DNA of 36,012 nucleotides from positions 1 through 36,012 of the forward strand of contig JAFGHA010000301.1 in the NCBI GenBank assembly GCA_016930275.1, in the 5' to 3' direction. The notes beneath the pieces were generated by a model that did no database searches, was not told the DNA's origin, and saw only the letters and a list, made by a program, of their open reading frames with translations. How positions within the stretch are numbered: position 1 is the stretch's first letter; each line of letters starts with the position of its first letter. Source of the DNA: Chitinispirillaceae bacterium (GTDB lineage Bacteria; Fibrobacterota; Chitinivibrionia; Chitinivibrionales; Chitinispirillaceae). A program made the position numbers and the translations under genes. Positions 8,866 through 17,096 of the stretch are shown piece after piece.

Positions 8866-8879
8866 CTGTTCAGAATAGC
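8866..8879. repeat. Solo copy of the MITE-like element's end sequence
   Basis: CTGTTCAGAATAGC in the proB-proA gap matches exactly 14 bases (20916-20929) of the left terminal repeat of the element at 20911-21175. I found no matching opposite end nearby, so it may be a relic. Confidence 0.45.
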
Positions 8880-8971
8880 CGGATTCAAGTTTTAAACCGC
8901 TCTCCGTATGAGAATACAAAATTACAACGTGGAAGGGGGAGTGCTCAACCGCACCCTCAGGCGCAGGTCGA

Positions 8972-10090
8972 TCAGAGTAGTACCAGATTATTGCGGTGCA
9001 CCACTTCGTCAAACCGTTTTACTCCGAGTTTTTCACTGATTTCGGAGCTTTTACAACGTTTGATGGTATTGATTTCCTCTGAACCGTAGTTGACCAGGCC
9101 GCGGGCGATGGTTGTACCGCCGAGTGTTCTGATGGCGACGGTATCGCCGGGTTTGAACGTTCCCGAAACCTCCCGGACTCCGGCGGGGAGAAGACTCTTT
9201 CCTCCCTTGAGCAGTGCGGTACCGGCACCGTCATCGATTGTCAACACACCGTCACTATGTCCGGTAAAGGCGATCCATCGATGGCGGGAGGACATTTTCC
9301 GCTGTTCGGGGAGAAAGAGGGTGGCAGCCTCCGGTTTGAGCAGAACATCGCCGAGACGCTGATCGAATCCGTCGCCGATGAGAGCGGTGATACCCGCCCT
9401 GGTGACGATTTCGGCGGCTTTGAGTTTGGTGGCCATACCGCCGACGCTGATTTCCTTGCGGACATCCGCGGCCATTTTTCTGATCGCGGCCGACATGGCG
9501 GTAACCACCGGGATATGTTTTGCCGAAGCGTCTCCGTGCGGGTTGCGGTCGTACAGACCACCGACATCCGTCAGATTGACGAACAGGTCGGCGTGGACCA
9601 GCAGCGCCACCTGTGCACCGAGCATATCATTGTTGCCGAACTGGATCTCTTCGACGCCCACCGAGTCGTTTTCGTTGACGATCGGAATACAGCGATGGTC
9701 GAGCAGCTGGAAAAGGGTATTACGGAGGTTCAGGTACCGTTTTTTACTGCGCAGATCGTCCCAGGTAAGCAGAACCTGGCCAATGGGGATGTTGTGCCGC
9801 GAAAAAAAGTGTTCATACCGGTGCATCAGACGGTGCTGGCCGATACTTGCGCATGCCTGCTGCAGAGGGATCAGTGAGGGCCGCCTGGTCAGTTCGAGTG
9901 CCGCCATTCCATGGGCGATCGCTCCTGAAGAGACGATTACGGTACGGATGGCTGCTTTATGGAGTGCGGCGATATCCTCGGCAAGCCGGGCAAGTCGCTG
10001 CTGGTGGCCATCGGTACTAAGAATGCGACTGCCGATTTTTATCACCAGAGTCGAGATTCCGGGCAGTTCTTTTCTGACAGCAATCGACAT
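8972..10090 (-). CDS. proB: Glutamate 5-kinase with PUA domain
   Basis: It phosphorylates glutamate as the first, feedback-inhibited step of proline synthesis. The 372 residues contain an amino-acid kinase domain (LVIKIGSRIL at 15-24, IVSSGAIAHGM, NENDSVGVEEIQFGNNDML, VGGMATKLKAA) followed by a C-terminal PUA domain of about 80 residues (KSLLPAGVREVSGTFKPGD onwards). This is the full-length bacterial arrangement. It starts 15 bases after the lipoprotein gene and precedes proA. Confidence 0.95.
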   Translation of the reverse strand: MSIAVRKELPGISTLVIKIGSRILSTDGHQQRLARLAEDIAALHKAAIRTVIVSSGAIAHGMAALELTRRPSLIPLQQACASIGQHRLMHRYEHFFSRHNIPIGQVLLTWDDLRSKKRYLNLRNTLFQLLDHRCIPIVNENDSVGVEEIQFGNNDMLGAQVALLVHADLFVNLTDVGGLYDRNPHGDASAKHIPVVTAMSAAIRKMAADVRKEISVGGMATKLKAAEIVTRAGITALIGDGFDQRLGDVLLKPEAATLFLPEQRKMSSRHRWIAFTGHSDGVLTIDDGAGTALLKGGKSLLPAGVREVSGTFKPGDTVAIRTLGGTTIARGLVNYGSEEINTIKRCKSSEISEKLGVKRFDEVVHRNNLVLL

Positions 10091-10105
10091 AGTGTGAAAT
10101 GAGGG

Positions 10106-10669
10106 TTATTGACCTGCCGCCTGGCACTTTTTGACCAGATCGAGAATGAAATTTTCCAGATCCTTGCCTTTTTTATCAAGTGAATCTCTGGCATGGGTGC
10201 AGGTACGCAGTGATTCGGTGAGCACATCGATGTTCGCGGCGGTTTTAGCCGATGATGACTGTGATCTGGCGTTCTGCTCCATTTTGAGGGAATCGAGGTC
10301 TTTCGATGTTCCGAGAAACTCCTTTTTAAATGATTTCATCACCACCAGCAGTTTGATCCAGGAGTTGACTTCATCAACACGGGCATCTTCCGGATACAGA
10401 CTGACGAACAACTTGAATTCCCGCAGTGCGGCATCCCAGTTGGCGAATGGATTTTCGTAATAGATGTTGATATAACCGAGATAATACTGGGCGTTGCATG
10501 CAGCGGGAGTTGACGGCTTGAGTGTGCGGATTTTGTCGTATTTTACCTTGGCGTATTCATAGTTCCCCGCATGAAATAGCGAATCCGCTTCGGAGATCAA
10601 TTGCTGTTCGTAGGTGACCGCTTTCCCGCCGCAGCCGATAAGAAAGAAGAGGGCTGTAGAAGCAATCAC
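10106..10669 (-). CDS. Small lipoprotein with TPR-like region
   Basis: A 187-residue product with an N-terminal hydrophobic stretch ending in the lipobox-like LIGCGG, then a helical region with TPR-like pattern (EADSLFHAGNYEYAKVKYDKI; PFANWDAALREFKLFVSLYPEDA) resembling BamD/YbgF-type proteins. A Ser/Ala-rich stretch (ARSQSSSAKTAAN) and a final helix follow. The only in-frame start I find is GTG at 10669. It gives a short signal region lacking the usual positive charge, so the true start is uncertain. It lies between the sensor gene and proB. Its function is unknown, perhaps envelope assembly or a partner of the upstream sensor. Confidence 0.7.
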   Translation of the reverse strand: MIASTALFFLIGCGGKAVTYEQQLISEADSLFHAGNYEYAKVKYDKIRTLKPSTPAACNAQYYLGYINIYYENPFANWDAALREFKLFVSLYPEDARVDEVNSWIKLLVVMKSFKKEFLGTSKDLDSLKMEQNARSQSSSAKTAANIDVLTESLRTCTHARDSLDKKGKDLENFILDLVKKCQAAGQ

Positions 10670-10723
10670 AGCATCGAGTGTTCTATGAAATTGATACCGT
10701 AGCGTAGACGCCTCCAGCCTGAT

Positions 10724-11836
10724 TCAGCTTGACGATTTGTCGAGATTGATCATCTGTTCCCCGCTCGAGGTGTAATCCTCCACGACCGGATTTTTTATTT
10801 CACGCAGTTTCCTCGTGACACGGGAGATGCGTTCCGTTTCTTCGAGAATGGTGGTAACGCGCTCCTGCAGTTCCTGAGGGTACTGGCTCATCATCATCTG
10901 AAGAAACTGTGCATTGCCCGAAATAATCATCAGGGGATTGTTGATTTCATGATTGACGGAAGCCACAACCTCACCGATGGCGGCAAGCCGTTTTGAACGG
11001 ACGAGTTCCTCCTGCGCATTTTTAAGGTCAACCGACATCTGAAAGAATGCCGTAGCGAGATCACCGATTTCGTCTCCCGGATACCCGTGCGGATCGACGT
11101 CGAAATCCCCCTTGCCGATATTCCCGGCGGACACGGTGAGACGGCGCAGGGACGTGGTGATGTACGACGAGAACCACAACGCGAAGATCATGGCGATGAC
11201 CGTTACCCCGACGAGAATGTAAATGGTCCTCTCGCGGACGTTGCGTACCTTCAGTTCCACCTCCTTGATACGCTGGTTGGTCTGCATGTCGACGACTGAT
11301 TCCATGCTGTCAATGGCCAGCGTGAGTTTTCCTCCCGCCTCATCGAGGATTTCCCGCCATACATCAACCTTTCGCGGCGGTACCGGAACCGTTTTCGCCT
11401 GTACGATGCTGTCGAACATGCCGGAGTACATATTGTTGTACATCCGCAGAGCATCCATCGATGATTTGAGTTTCTGAAGCGCGCTGAGGTTTTCCGATGT
11501 CTGGTTGTCCTTGAGAATCTGACTGTTAAGCGACATGATCGTATCGATTTTCTGATTGATGGTGTCGCAGAGCGTGATAAATTCCTGCTGGGTCTGGGTG
11601 AAATTGTCCACCAGCTCCTGCCTGCCGAGACGCTCGAAACTCGCGATACTCGGTGCCTGGACGCGATGCAGTGTCTTGAGTCGCAGCATCCGGTTTTTCA
11701 CCTCGTTCTGCCGCTCAAGGATGTTGACGATTCCATTGACATTTTCAAGGTTCGAGACAATGACAAAGAAAAAGACATTAAGAAAGATAATGACTACGAA
11801 ACCGAAGAATAATTTGGGTGTAATTGATATGCGCAT
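10724..11836 (-). CDS. Membrane sensor with HAMP and histidine-kinase DHp domain but no ATPase domain
   Basis: The 370 residues contain a membrane segment at about 9-28, a periplasmic helical sensor region (30-200), a second segment at 204-225, a HAMP linker to about 278, and a HisKA-type DHp domain with H296 in VASVNHEINNPL. The protein then ends with KLREIKNPVVEDYTSSGEQ and a short tail. There is no HATPase_c domain and none remains in the following DNA, which encodes the lipoprotein. It might accept or pass phosphate with another kinase (the hybrid kinase at 21196 is one candidate) or act as a scaffold. The ATG at 11836 has no Shine-Dalgarno sequence but lies 10 bases after a consensus -10 element. 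Confidence 0.8.
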   Translation of the reverse strand: MRISITPKLFFGFVVIIFLNVFFFVIVSNLENVNGIVNILERQNEVKNRMLRLKTLHRVQAPSIASFERLGRQELVDNFTQTQQEFITLCDTINQKIDTIMSLNSQILKDNQTSENLSALQKLKSSMDALRMYNNMYSGMFDSIVQAKTVPVPPRKVDVWREILDEAGGKLTLAIDSMESVVDMQTNQRIKEVELKVRNVRERTIYILVGVTVIAMIFALWFSSYITTSLRRLTVSAGNIGKGDFDVDPHGYPGDEIGDLATAFFQMSVDLKNAQEELVRSKRLAAIGEVVASVNHEINNPLMIISGNAQFLQMMMSQYPQELQERVTTILEETERISRVTRKLREIKNPVVEDYTSSGEQMINLDKSSS

Positions 11837-11846
11837 GGTTGTAGTT

Positions 11847-11874
11847 ATTATATCATTTAAGCTGTGTTTGGCAA
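11847..11874 (-). promoter_or_regulatory. Sigma-70-like promoter of the DHp-only sensor
   Basis: On the minus strand TTGCCA (11869-11874) and TATAAT (11847-11852) are 16 bases apart. The sensor ATG begins only 10 bases past the -10 box, so the predicted transcript would have a leader of about 3-4 bases. Confidence 0.55.
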
Positions 11875-11887
11875 AATGAATATGTGC

Positions 11888-11901
11888 AACAATCAATTGT
11901 T
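11888..11901. promoter_or_regulatory. Palindrome upstream of the sensor promoter
   Basis: AACAAT and ATTGTT are separated by CA, 14 bases upstream of the -35 box. It could be an operator, but nothing else supports this. Confidence 0.25.
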
Positions 11902-12570
11902 ACATAAAAAACCGTCACGGTGGGCGTTCCCACTTTATCTGCTCCACCTGATTCCGACGTGGCTGTCGTACGTTACGGTGGCATAACCACCCTCCGACAT
12001 CCGGGCACGGCGTCGGGATCGGGAGATCCTTAATATGCTTGCGGATTTATTATACCTTGTGCGGCAAACCGCAGGCTACCACGGAAATTACTTCATAACC
12101 CTGTCTGTACAATATACGTTTCGCCCATTGTAACCCAATAGCTCACTGTTGGTTGAACATACAACCGGTCCGTATTCCCGACAGCGGATAATCAATCGCC
12201 CGATGGGAGTACCTGCCGGAGAAACACCTATTTCGACCTGGACAGTCGTATTTCAGGTGTTTTACTTTAAAATACTTACCCGGTGAACTGATAAAAATAT
12301 GATTTTCAAGTTTTAACGATGAAATAACAAGATTTTTTTCCGTTTTTCTAAGTACCAAATCAGAAAGAACGTTAAAATGGATGAGATCGTCGTTTTGTAC
12401 CTTCAGAAAAATACTATTATTCCCGATTGGCGTAACTTGAATATCATTTCATATATAATTTCATTGTTAGCTTCGTTCCACCGTCGGCGTGAAAACCTTC
12501 GTGATTTCTCTTAAGGGCTGAGAGATGTACCAATTACTAAGTCCGCAAGGGATCGGCTTCTGGAAAACGG
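11902..12570. other. Gene-poor stretch between the sensor and patatin genes
   Basis: Apart from the possible broken coding remnant at 12088-12445, I see no complete gene, tRNA or clear terminator. Around 12500-12530 a GGGCTGAGAG string occurs, but it lacks the rest of a TPP riboswitch. Confidence 0.5.
12088..12445 (-). pseudogene. Possible frameshifted coding remnant, unknown product
   Basis: On the minus strand one frame is open from 12445 (IQVTPIGNNSIFLKVQND) through a segment containing KNLVISSLKLENHIFISS. Near 12245 a second frame takes over (VQVEIGVSPAGTPIGRLI) and runs to a stop at 12088. Joined, the two give about 119 residues of protein-like sequence with no start codon and a stop just upstream. 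I do not recognise the family. It could be a decayed 3' gene fragment or a sequencing frameshift, and chance cannot be excluded. Confidence 0.3.
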
Positions 12571-14928
12571 TTAAAAATCATATCCCGCCGAAAAATAGAA
12601 AAACTCGGTCTGATCGCTCAGATAGTACTTGCTGTTTTTCAGCAGCTGCCCGTAGAGAACCCGGATGGGGCCTAAAATGGTCTGATAGGAAAATCCGATA
12701 CCCGCTCCGATGGGAGCTTCACTGCTGAGTTCATTGAAATCATAATTATTATAGTTCCAGGCACTACCCCAGTCGAACAGAATATGGGCAAAAATGTTCT
12801 TCTTGATCATGCACCGGTATTCCAGATGAGCAATGGCGAAACGGTCGCCGATCAGTGTGCGGGGAGGAAGGCCGATGAACGGGATATAGTTGTGCAGACT
12901 CATTTCACGGTAACGTTCCTCGTATAATACCCCTCCGAGATACGCCCGTTCAACTTCCGGCAGTGCATTGGTGGCCCACGAGAAGCTCAGCATGGGATGA
13001 ACGGTATGGATGTTGAAAAACGTGAAGTATCTCCCGAGACTCCCCGCATATTTGATGAACGAATACCCGCCGCCGAAAGCTCTGCCCGAAGCGCTCAGCG
13101 AGAGGTAGAGTTTCATGCCGGTGGTCGGGAACGGGTAACGGTCCATTGAATCCATCGTCAGTTTCAGCGAAATGGTAGGGAGTGTTTTCTTGAAATGGAC
13201 ACCGAAGAGGTCCCGCAGCATATCAGCATCGCTGCGCTGGACGAGAAACCGCTCAAGACGCAGACCACCGGTCAGAAGACTGAATCTGCCGACTTGTGTA
13301 CCGATGTAGAAATTCATTCCGGTTTTTCTCAGAGTATGTTCATGCAGCGCAACGGTGGAGACCATTCGTGTGGAATCATCGTAGACAGTATCAATTTCCC
13401 GGATTTTCTCTTTTGAGGAAAAGAGCTGGAACTGCAGATTGGTACTGAAGTTTCTGGTGAAGAGATGGTTTCCAAGCAGTTCGATGGTGTATTTCTCACG
13501 ACGCAGTCCGTAATGCAGGTGCATAAGGGCGATCATACCGATACCGAAACAGTTTTCATAGGCGGGTTCAATGAAACCTTCTCCCAGATGAAAATCATCG
13601 AACCGCAGCCCGAACCGTGCCCGCAGGTATTTCTTCTCTTCAACCTGAATGCGGGTAACTCCCGAAGAATCGACATCGATGTTCACATTTTCAAAGAGAT
13701 CGGTGGCATACAGCGAGGAGAGTATGCGTCGGGTGGCCGGACCGTCCAGCGTATCTCCCTGCGAAAGACCCGATGCGTTCAGTACGATATGGTTCCGGGT
13801 CTTGCGGTTCCCTTTGATGCTGATCGATCCGGTGACCGGGTACGAAAGCAGAGCGGTGGCATCTGATATCCCCTGCAGGTCAGGATCTGCGGTGGACTCC
13901 CGGTGACGGGATGGTCGGTTCCGGAGGTTTTTCCGTGAGCCGGAAGCGTCATCAGACAGTGCCAGAAGTTCTTCCCGCATGGCGAGCGTCGTCTGAAACC
14001 CGACTGAAATGAACGAATCGATTTTATCGAATTCGTTGTTTTTCAGACTGCCCAGATCCGGTCTGATAATAAGCTGCGCATTTTCGTCCTCTTTTCGACG
14101 GGAGCGCATTCTGCTGATCGAGACAATCTGGTCGACCAGTTTGACGGGATGTTCGAGGTCCTCCTTTTTCCAGAGCGGAGAAGTCACGTCAATCAGTATG
14201 ATATTCCTTGCTCCCGCTTCTATTGCCGTTGCCGTCGGAATATTCTCGGCGATTCCTCCGTCGGCAAGCAGTCTTCCGTCGAGTTCGACGGGGGTAAAGG
14301 CAAGCGGTACGGCACAGGAAGCTCTGATGGCGGTGACGATATTACCGCTGTCGATTACGGTTTTCCTGCCGGTCATCAGATCGGTTGCAAGTATCCGCAG
14401 GGGGATGGCAAGGTCGTTGAAATTCAGATTCGCTCTGAACTGCGGAACAATCAGCAGGGGAGTGAGAAGGTCGTAGAACGCCTGTCCGTGGGAAACCGCA
14501 TTGGGAAGAATCGGAGAAAGGTTCCTGTTGAAACGAAGTTCCAGAAGCGCGTTGTAGGGGTCTTCCTTCTGAAGCACGAATAGTGATCTGCGCGGTGATG
14601 AGTTGCGGTAGATGGAATTCCAGTCAACCGATCGGGCAAGGCTCGCGATACTGTCCGCGGAAAAACCGGAAGCGTACAGCCCGCCGATGATGGCCCCGAT
14701 ACTGGTGGCGACGATCAGGTCGGGTCTGATCCCGAGAGAGTCGAATGCTTTGAGTACCCCTATTTGAGCGAATCCGCGTGCTCCTCCGCCACTCAGTACC
14801 AGTGCACACTGATAATCGGCGGCAACGGGGCGGGGAAGGAAACCGGACGACAGGAGAATCGCCGCCACGATAACGGACCGTGCCGTATACTTGTTAACCC
14901 GGAAACGGTGCAATGTGTATCTTTTCAC
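12571..14928 (-). CDS. PlpD-like patatin phospholipase with POTRA and outer-membrane beta-barrel
   Basis: A 785-residue protein of the type Vd autotransporter plan. It has a signal peptide (to about residue 37), a patatin domain, a POTRA-like segment (about 357-432, from SYPVTGSISIKGNRKTRNHI) and a BamA/TamA-type barrel ending in FYFSAGYDF. The patatin domain has the oxyanion loop GGGARG at 47-52, nucleophile S76 and Asp223 in ADGGIAENIP. The elbow reads A-T-S-I-G, not the usual G-x-S-x-G. Such proteins place a phospholipase at the cell surface or outer membrane. The start is GTG at 14928 with only a weak GGA upstream. It is transcribed alone, divergent from the gene at 15156. Confidence 0.88.
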   Translation of the reverse strand: MKRYTLHRFRVNKYTARSVIVAAILLSSGFLPRPVAADYQCALVLSGGGARGFAQIGVLKAFDSLGIRPDLIVATSIGAIIGGLYASGFSADSIASLARSVDWNSIYRNSSPRRSLFVLQKEDPYNALLELRFNRNLSPILPNAVSHGQAFYDLLTPLLIVPQFRANLNFNDLAIPLRILATDLMTGRKTVIDSGNIVTAIRASCAVPLAFTPVELDGRLLADGGIAENIPTATAIEAGARNIILIDVTSPLWKKEDLEHPVKLVDQIVSISRMRSRRKEDENAQLIIRPDLGSLKNNEFDKIDSFISVGFQTTLAMREELLALSDDASGSRKNLRNRPSRHRESTADPDLQGISDATALLSYPVTGSISIKGNRKTRNHIVLNASGLSQGDTLDGPATRRILSSLYATDLFENVNIDVDSSGVTRIQVEEKKYLRARFGLRFDDFHLGEGFIEPAYENCFGIGMIALMHLHYGLRREKYTIELLGNHLFTRNFSTNLQFQLFSSKEKIREIDTVYDDSTRMVSTVALHEHTLRKTGMNFYIGTQVGRFSLLTGGLRLERFLVQRSDADMLRDLFGVHFKKTLPTISLKLTMDSMDRYPFPTTGMKLYLSLSASGRAFGGGYSFIKYAGSLGRYFTFFNIHTVHPMLSFSWATNALPEVERAYLGGVLYEERYREMSLHNYIPFIGLPPRTLIGDRFAIAHLEYRCMIKKNIFAHILFDWGSAWNYNNYDFNELSSEAPIGAGIGFSYQTILGPIRVLYGQLLKNSKYYLSDQTEFFYFSAGYDF

Positions 14929-15155
14929 CTTTGATGTTTCCAGCTGTCCGGTGACGGGTCCGCTCGTACCGGGTGAATGGCTGCCGTTGAGTTACTGCCG
15001 CGGAGCGGAAGGAAACGACGGTATGCTCATCAACCGCTTTGACTCCTGAAATTCCTGTAACTGACGTGGAATAAAGGATATCCGAATCAGATGATGATGA
15101 ATAAATATACTTTCTTCGGGGTAGCGCGAACACTACCCGTTACGGTGACGGTCCG

Positions 15156-16814
15156 ATGGCGCTGATGTTGCTTAAATTGAGAGCAACGGGGCTACACCTG
15201 CTCTTCGCCGGTATACTCGGTTTCACCGCGGCAGCGTTTTCTCCGCTGGATCAGGAACTGCCGCCGGATATCATTGAAGCTGAAGCCTATCTCGCGGCCG
15301 GGCTGATCGATTCAACTCTCTGGCTGCAGCTGCTGCCGTTTTACCGGCGACCGTTGCAGGTTCCCGCCGGTGAAGCGGTCGAACTGCTCGAAGTGTTTCC
15401 GGAACTTGCCGGTAGTATTCCGACTGACGAACGGTTACTCACCCGTTATCATCCCTGGGATACGGCGGCCCGGGAGCGCTTGTACTCCGATTTTCCCGTT
15501 ATGAAACGACTGCTGCCGGTACTCCGGTTCGAGTATCATCAGACGAAGTATGGCGGCAGCGCTTCTTTCCATATGAATAATCCCGTCGACGGTACTCCGG
15601 CGAAGCATTCACTCCGGTTCGGATTGACACCGGCAGGGATCGTACGGCTGCGGGGAACGGTTGACGCCACTTCGGATTACGCGCGATGGGAGCGGCGGAT
15701 GCTTTCCGTGCAACCAAGGTCGTGGGCGACTCTGCAAATGGGAAATTTCACGATGGCTGCCGATAAAGGATTGTTCTACGGATATTTTCCGGATGATACC
15801 ACAACCGAAGACGACGTGGTCGCCAACTGGAAGTACGGTTCCGCCCGGAGCTGGAATGGCGCGAGAGTTGCGTTGTCGGGAACCACGGCGGCGTTCCCGT
15901 TCCGGGTGCGCCCTTCACTTGAAGCTTTTTTTCACCGGCGACCTGCCGAGTCGGTGGCGGGAGCCTCGGTTTCGGTCGCCGCGAAAAAGATGGTGTCGGT
16001 ATCCTGCGGCATTTCCCGACTGACGACGGATGAGATTTCCGACGATGCATCCTATCTGCATGCAACGGTAAAGGTCGCTCACCGCAGATTGAAATCCGAA
16101 CTATACTGCGGCATTACGCTTTCGGAAGAGGTTCTGGTTCCTTTCCGGTGGTATACGACCATTACGACCGGTGCACTACGGACCGGTCTTACCGTTACCC
16201 GTCTTCCCGGAGGGTATTCCGCCCCGCGCAGTGCACTGCTGCGGCAGTTCAGCGGTGAAATTGACGATTCGGATACTCTGCATGCGCCGGTCACTCTGGT
16301 ACGGATGAACAGTACCGGCACTTCCGGGAAGGTGGTGAGTGCAGATCCCCGTTGTGAGCTCTGGTTTCGCAGCGGCAGTATCGATCACGGTACCTGTCAG
16401 ATGCAGCTGGCACTGCGCGGGCGGAAATTCAACGGCACGATGCTGTTTTCCGCGGAGATACCCGGTACCGTCGGAAGGGACGCCGGCAGGAGTATCAGGG
16501 CAACGACCGCGTGGACACCGTTGCCAGTATTGACCGTTGCAATGTACCATCGCTGCAGCGTCACGGAAAGACGTTATCTCCGTTACCGTGGAACTTTCGT
16601 TCCCGCGGTTGGTATTTTTTCTCCCGTTCGGCTTGAACCGTCATTCAGTTATATCGCCGAGAGCGGACGGTACCCCCGCTGTCTTGCCGGTATCCGACAG
16701 CAGTTGGTACTGTTCGATCGGACCCATACGGAATTTCTGGTGGAAAGAGACTTGAGTACCGCTGCGACGGCGGAGAAAATGAGGGTTGAAGGAAGAGCGT
16801 CGTTTTATTTTTAG
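15156..16814 (+). CDS. Predicted outer-membrane beta-barrel protein with N-terminal helical segment
   Basis: This 552-residue protein has a signal peptide (about residues 1-27) followed by a helical segment (around LPPDIIEAEAYLAAGLIDSTLWLQLLPFY) that recalls the helix-hairpin-helix part of a family of barrel proteins in Bacteroidota-like genomes. From about residue 120 it has many short amphipathic strands with aromatic ends, and it finishes in ASFYF, an outer-membrane-type C-terminal aromatic. Family membership is inferred from pattern only. It is followed after 282 bases by a ComEC-like hydrolase-fold gene, so a link to DNA uptake is possible but weak. Confidence 0.65.
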   Translation: MALMLLKLRATGLHLLFAGILGFTAAAFSPLDQELPPDIIEAEAYLAAGLIDSTLWLQLLPFYRRPLQVPAGEAVELLEVFPELAGSIPTDERLLTRYHPWDTAARERLYSDFPVMKRLLPVLRFEYHQTKYGGSASFHMNNPVDGTPAKHSLRFGLTPAGIVRLRGTVDATSDYARWERRMLSVQPRSWATLQMGNFTMAADKGLFYGYFPDDTTTEDDVVANWKYGSARSWNGARVALSGTTAAFPFRVRPSLEAFFHRRPAESVAGASVSVAAKKMVSVSCGISRLTTDEISDDASYLHATVKVAHRRLKSELYCGITLSEEVLVPFRWYTTITTGALRTGLTVTRLPGGYSAPRSALLRQFSGEIDDSDTLHAPVTLVRMNSTGTSGKVVSADPRCELWFRSGSIDHGTCQMQLALRGRKFNGTMLFSAEIPGTVGRDAGRSIRATTAWTPLPVLTVAMYHRCSVTERRYLRYRGTFVPAVGIFSPVRLEPSFSYIAESGRYPRCLAGIRQQLVLFDRTHTEFLVERDLSTAATAEKMRVEGRASFYF

Positions 16815-16868
16815 ACGATGTCCTGAGTTTGGTGGCAGATTACATGAACTCTCTTTTTCATTTTTCCG

Positions 16869-16926
16869 GCACCCTCACCCCGGCATCCCTCCACCGTAAA
16901 CGGGAGAGGAACGCCAGGGTGGGGGA
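16869..16926 (-). repeat. GC-rich palindromic intergenic repeat, copy 1
   Basis: The copy lies in reverse orientation relative to those at 18086, 23418 and 28431. Its core has GTTTACGG flanked by CCTCTCCC and GGAGGG on the minus strand. The outer arms CACCC/GGGTG and GGC/GCC make a long imperfect hairpin. It shares the tail GCCGGGGTG with the copy at 23418. Confidence 0.65.
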
Positions 16927-17096
16927 TAGAGTAAAGGTAAAAATGGCCAGTGTGCATAAAATCCGCCGCAAGCTTCGGGACGACGTCTGTTTTGACTGAT
17001 TACGGGAGTACTTGTCGATGAGTAGGTTTTGCAGTGATAGTTACTGATGTGAAAATAAGAACGGAATTTCGGTTTACCGCCGGCTGGATTCTGCCG

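Noticed and set aside
12500..12570. TPP riboswitch (GGGCTGAGAG string)
   Set aside because: The second conserved part (CTGATC...GGTAATACC-like) is absent and no thiamine gene follows.
14894..15133. 79-codon minus-strand frame upstream of the patatin gene
   Set aside because: It overlaps the signal-peptide region of the patatin gene and has no coding character.
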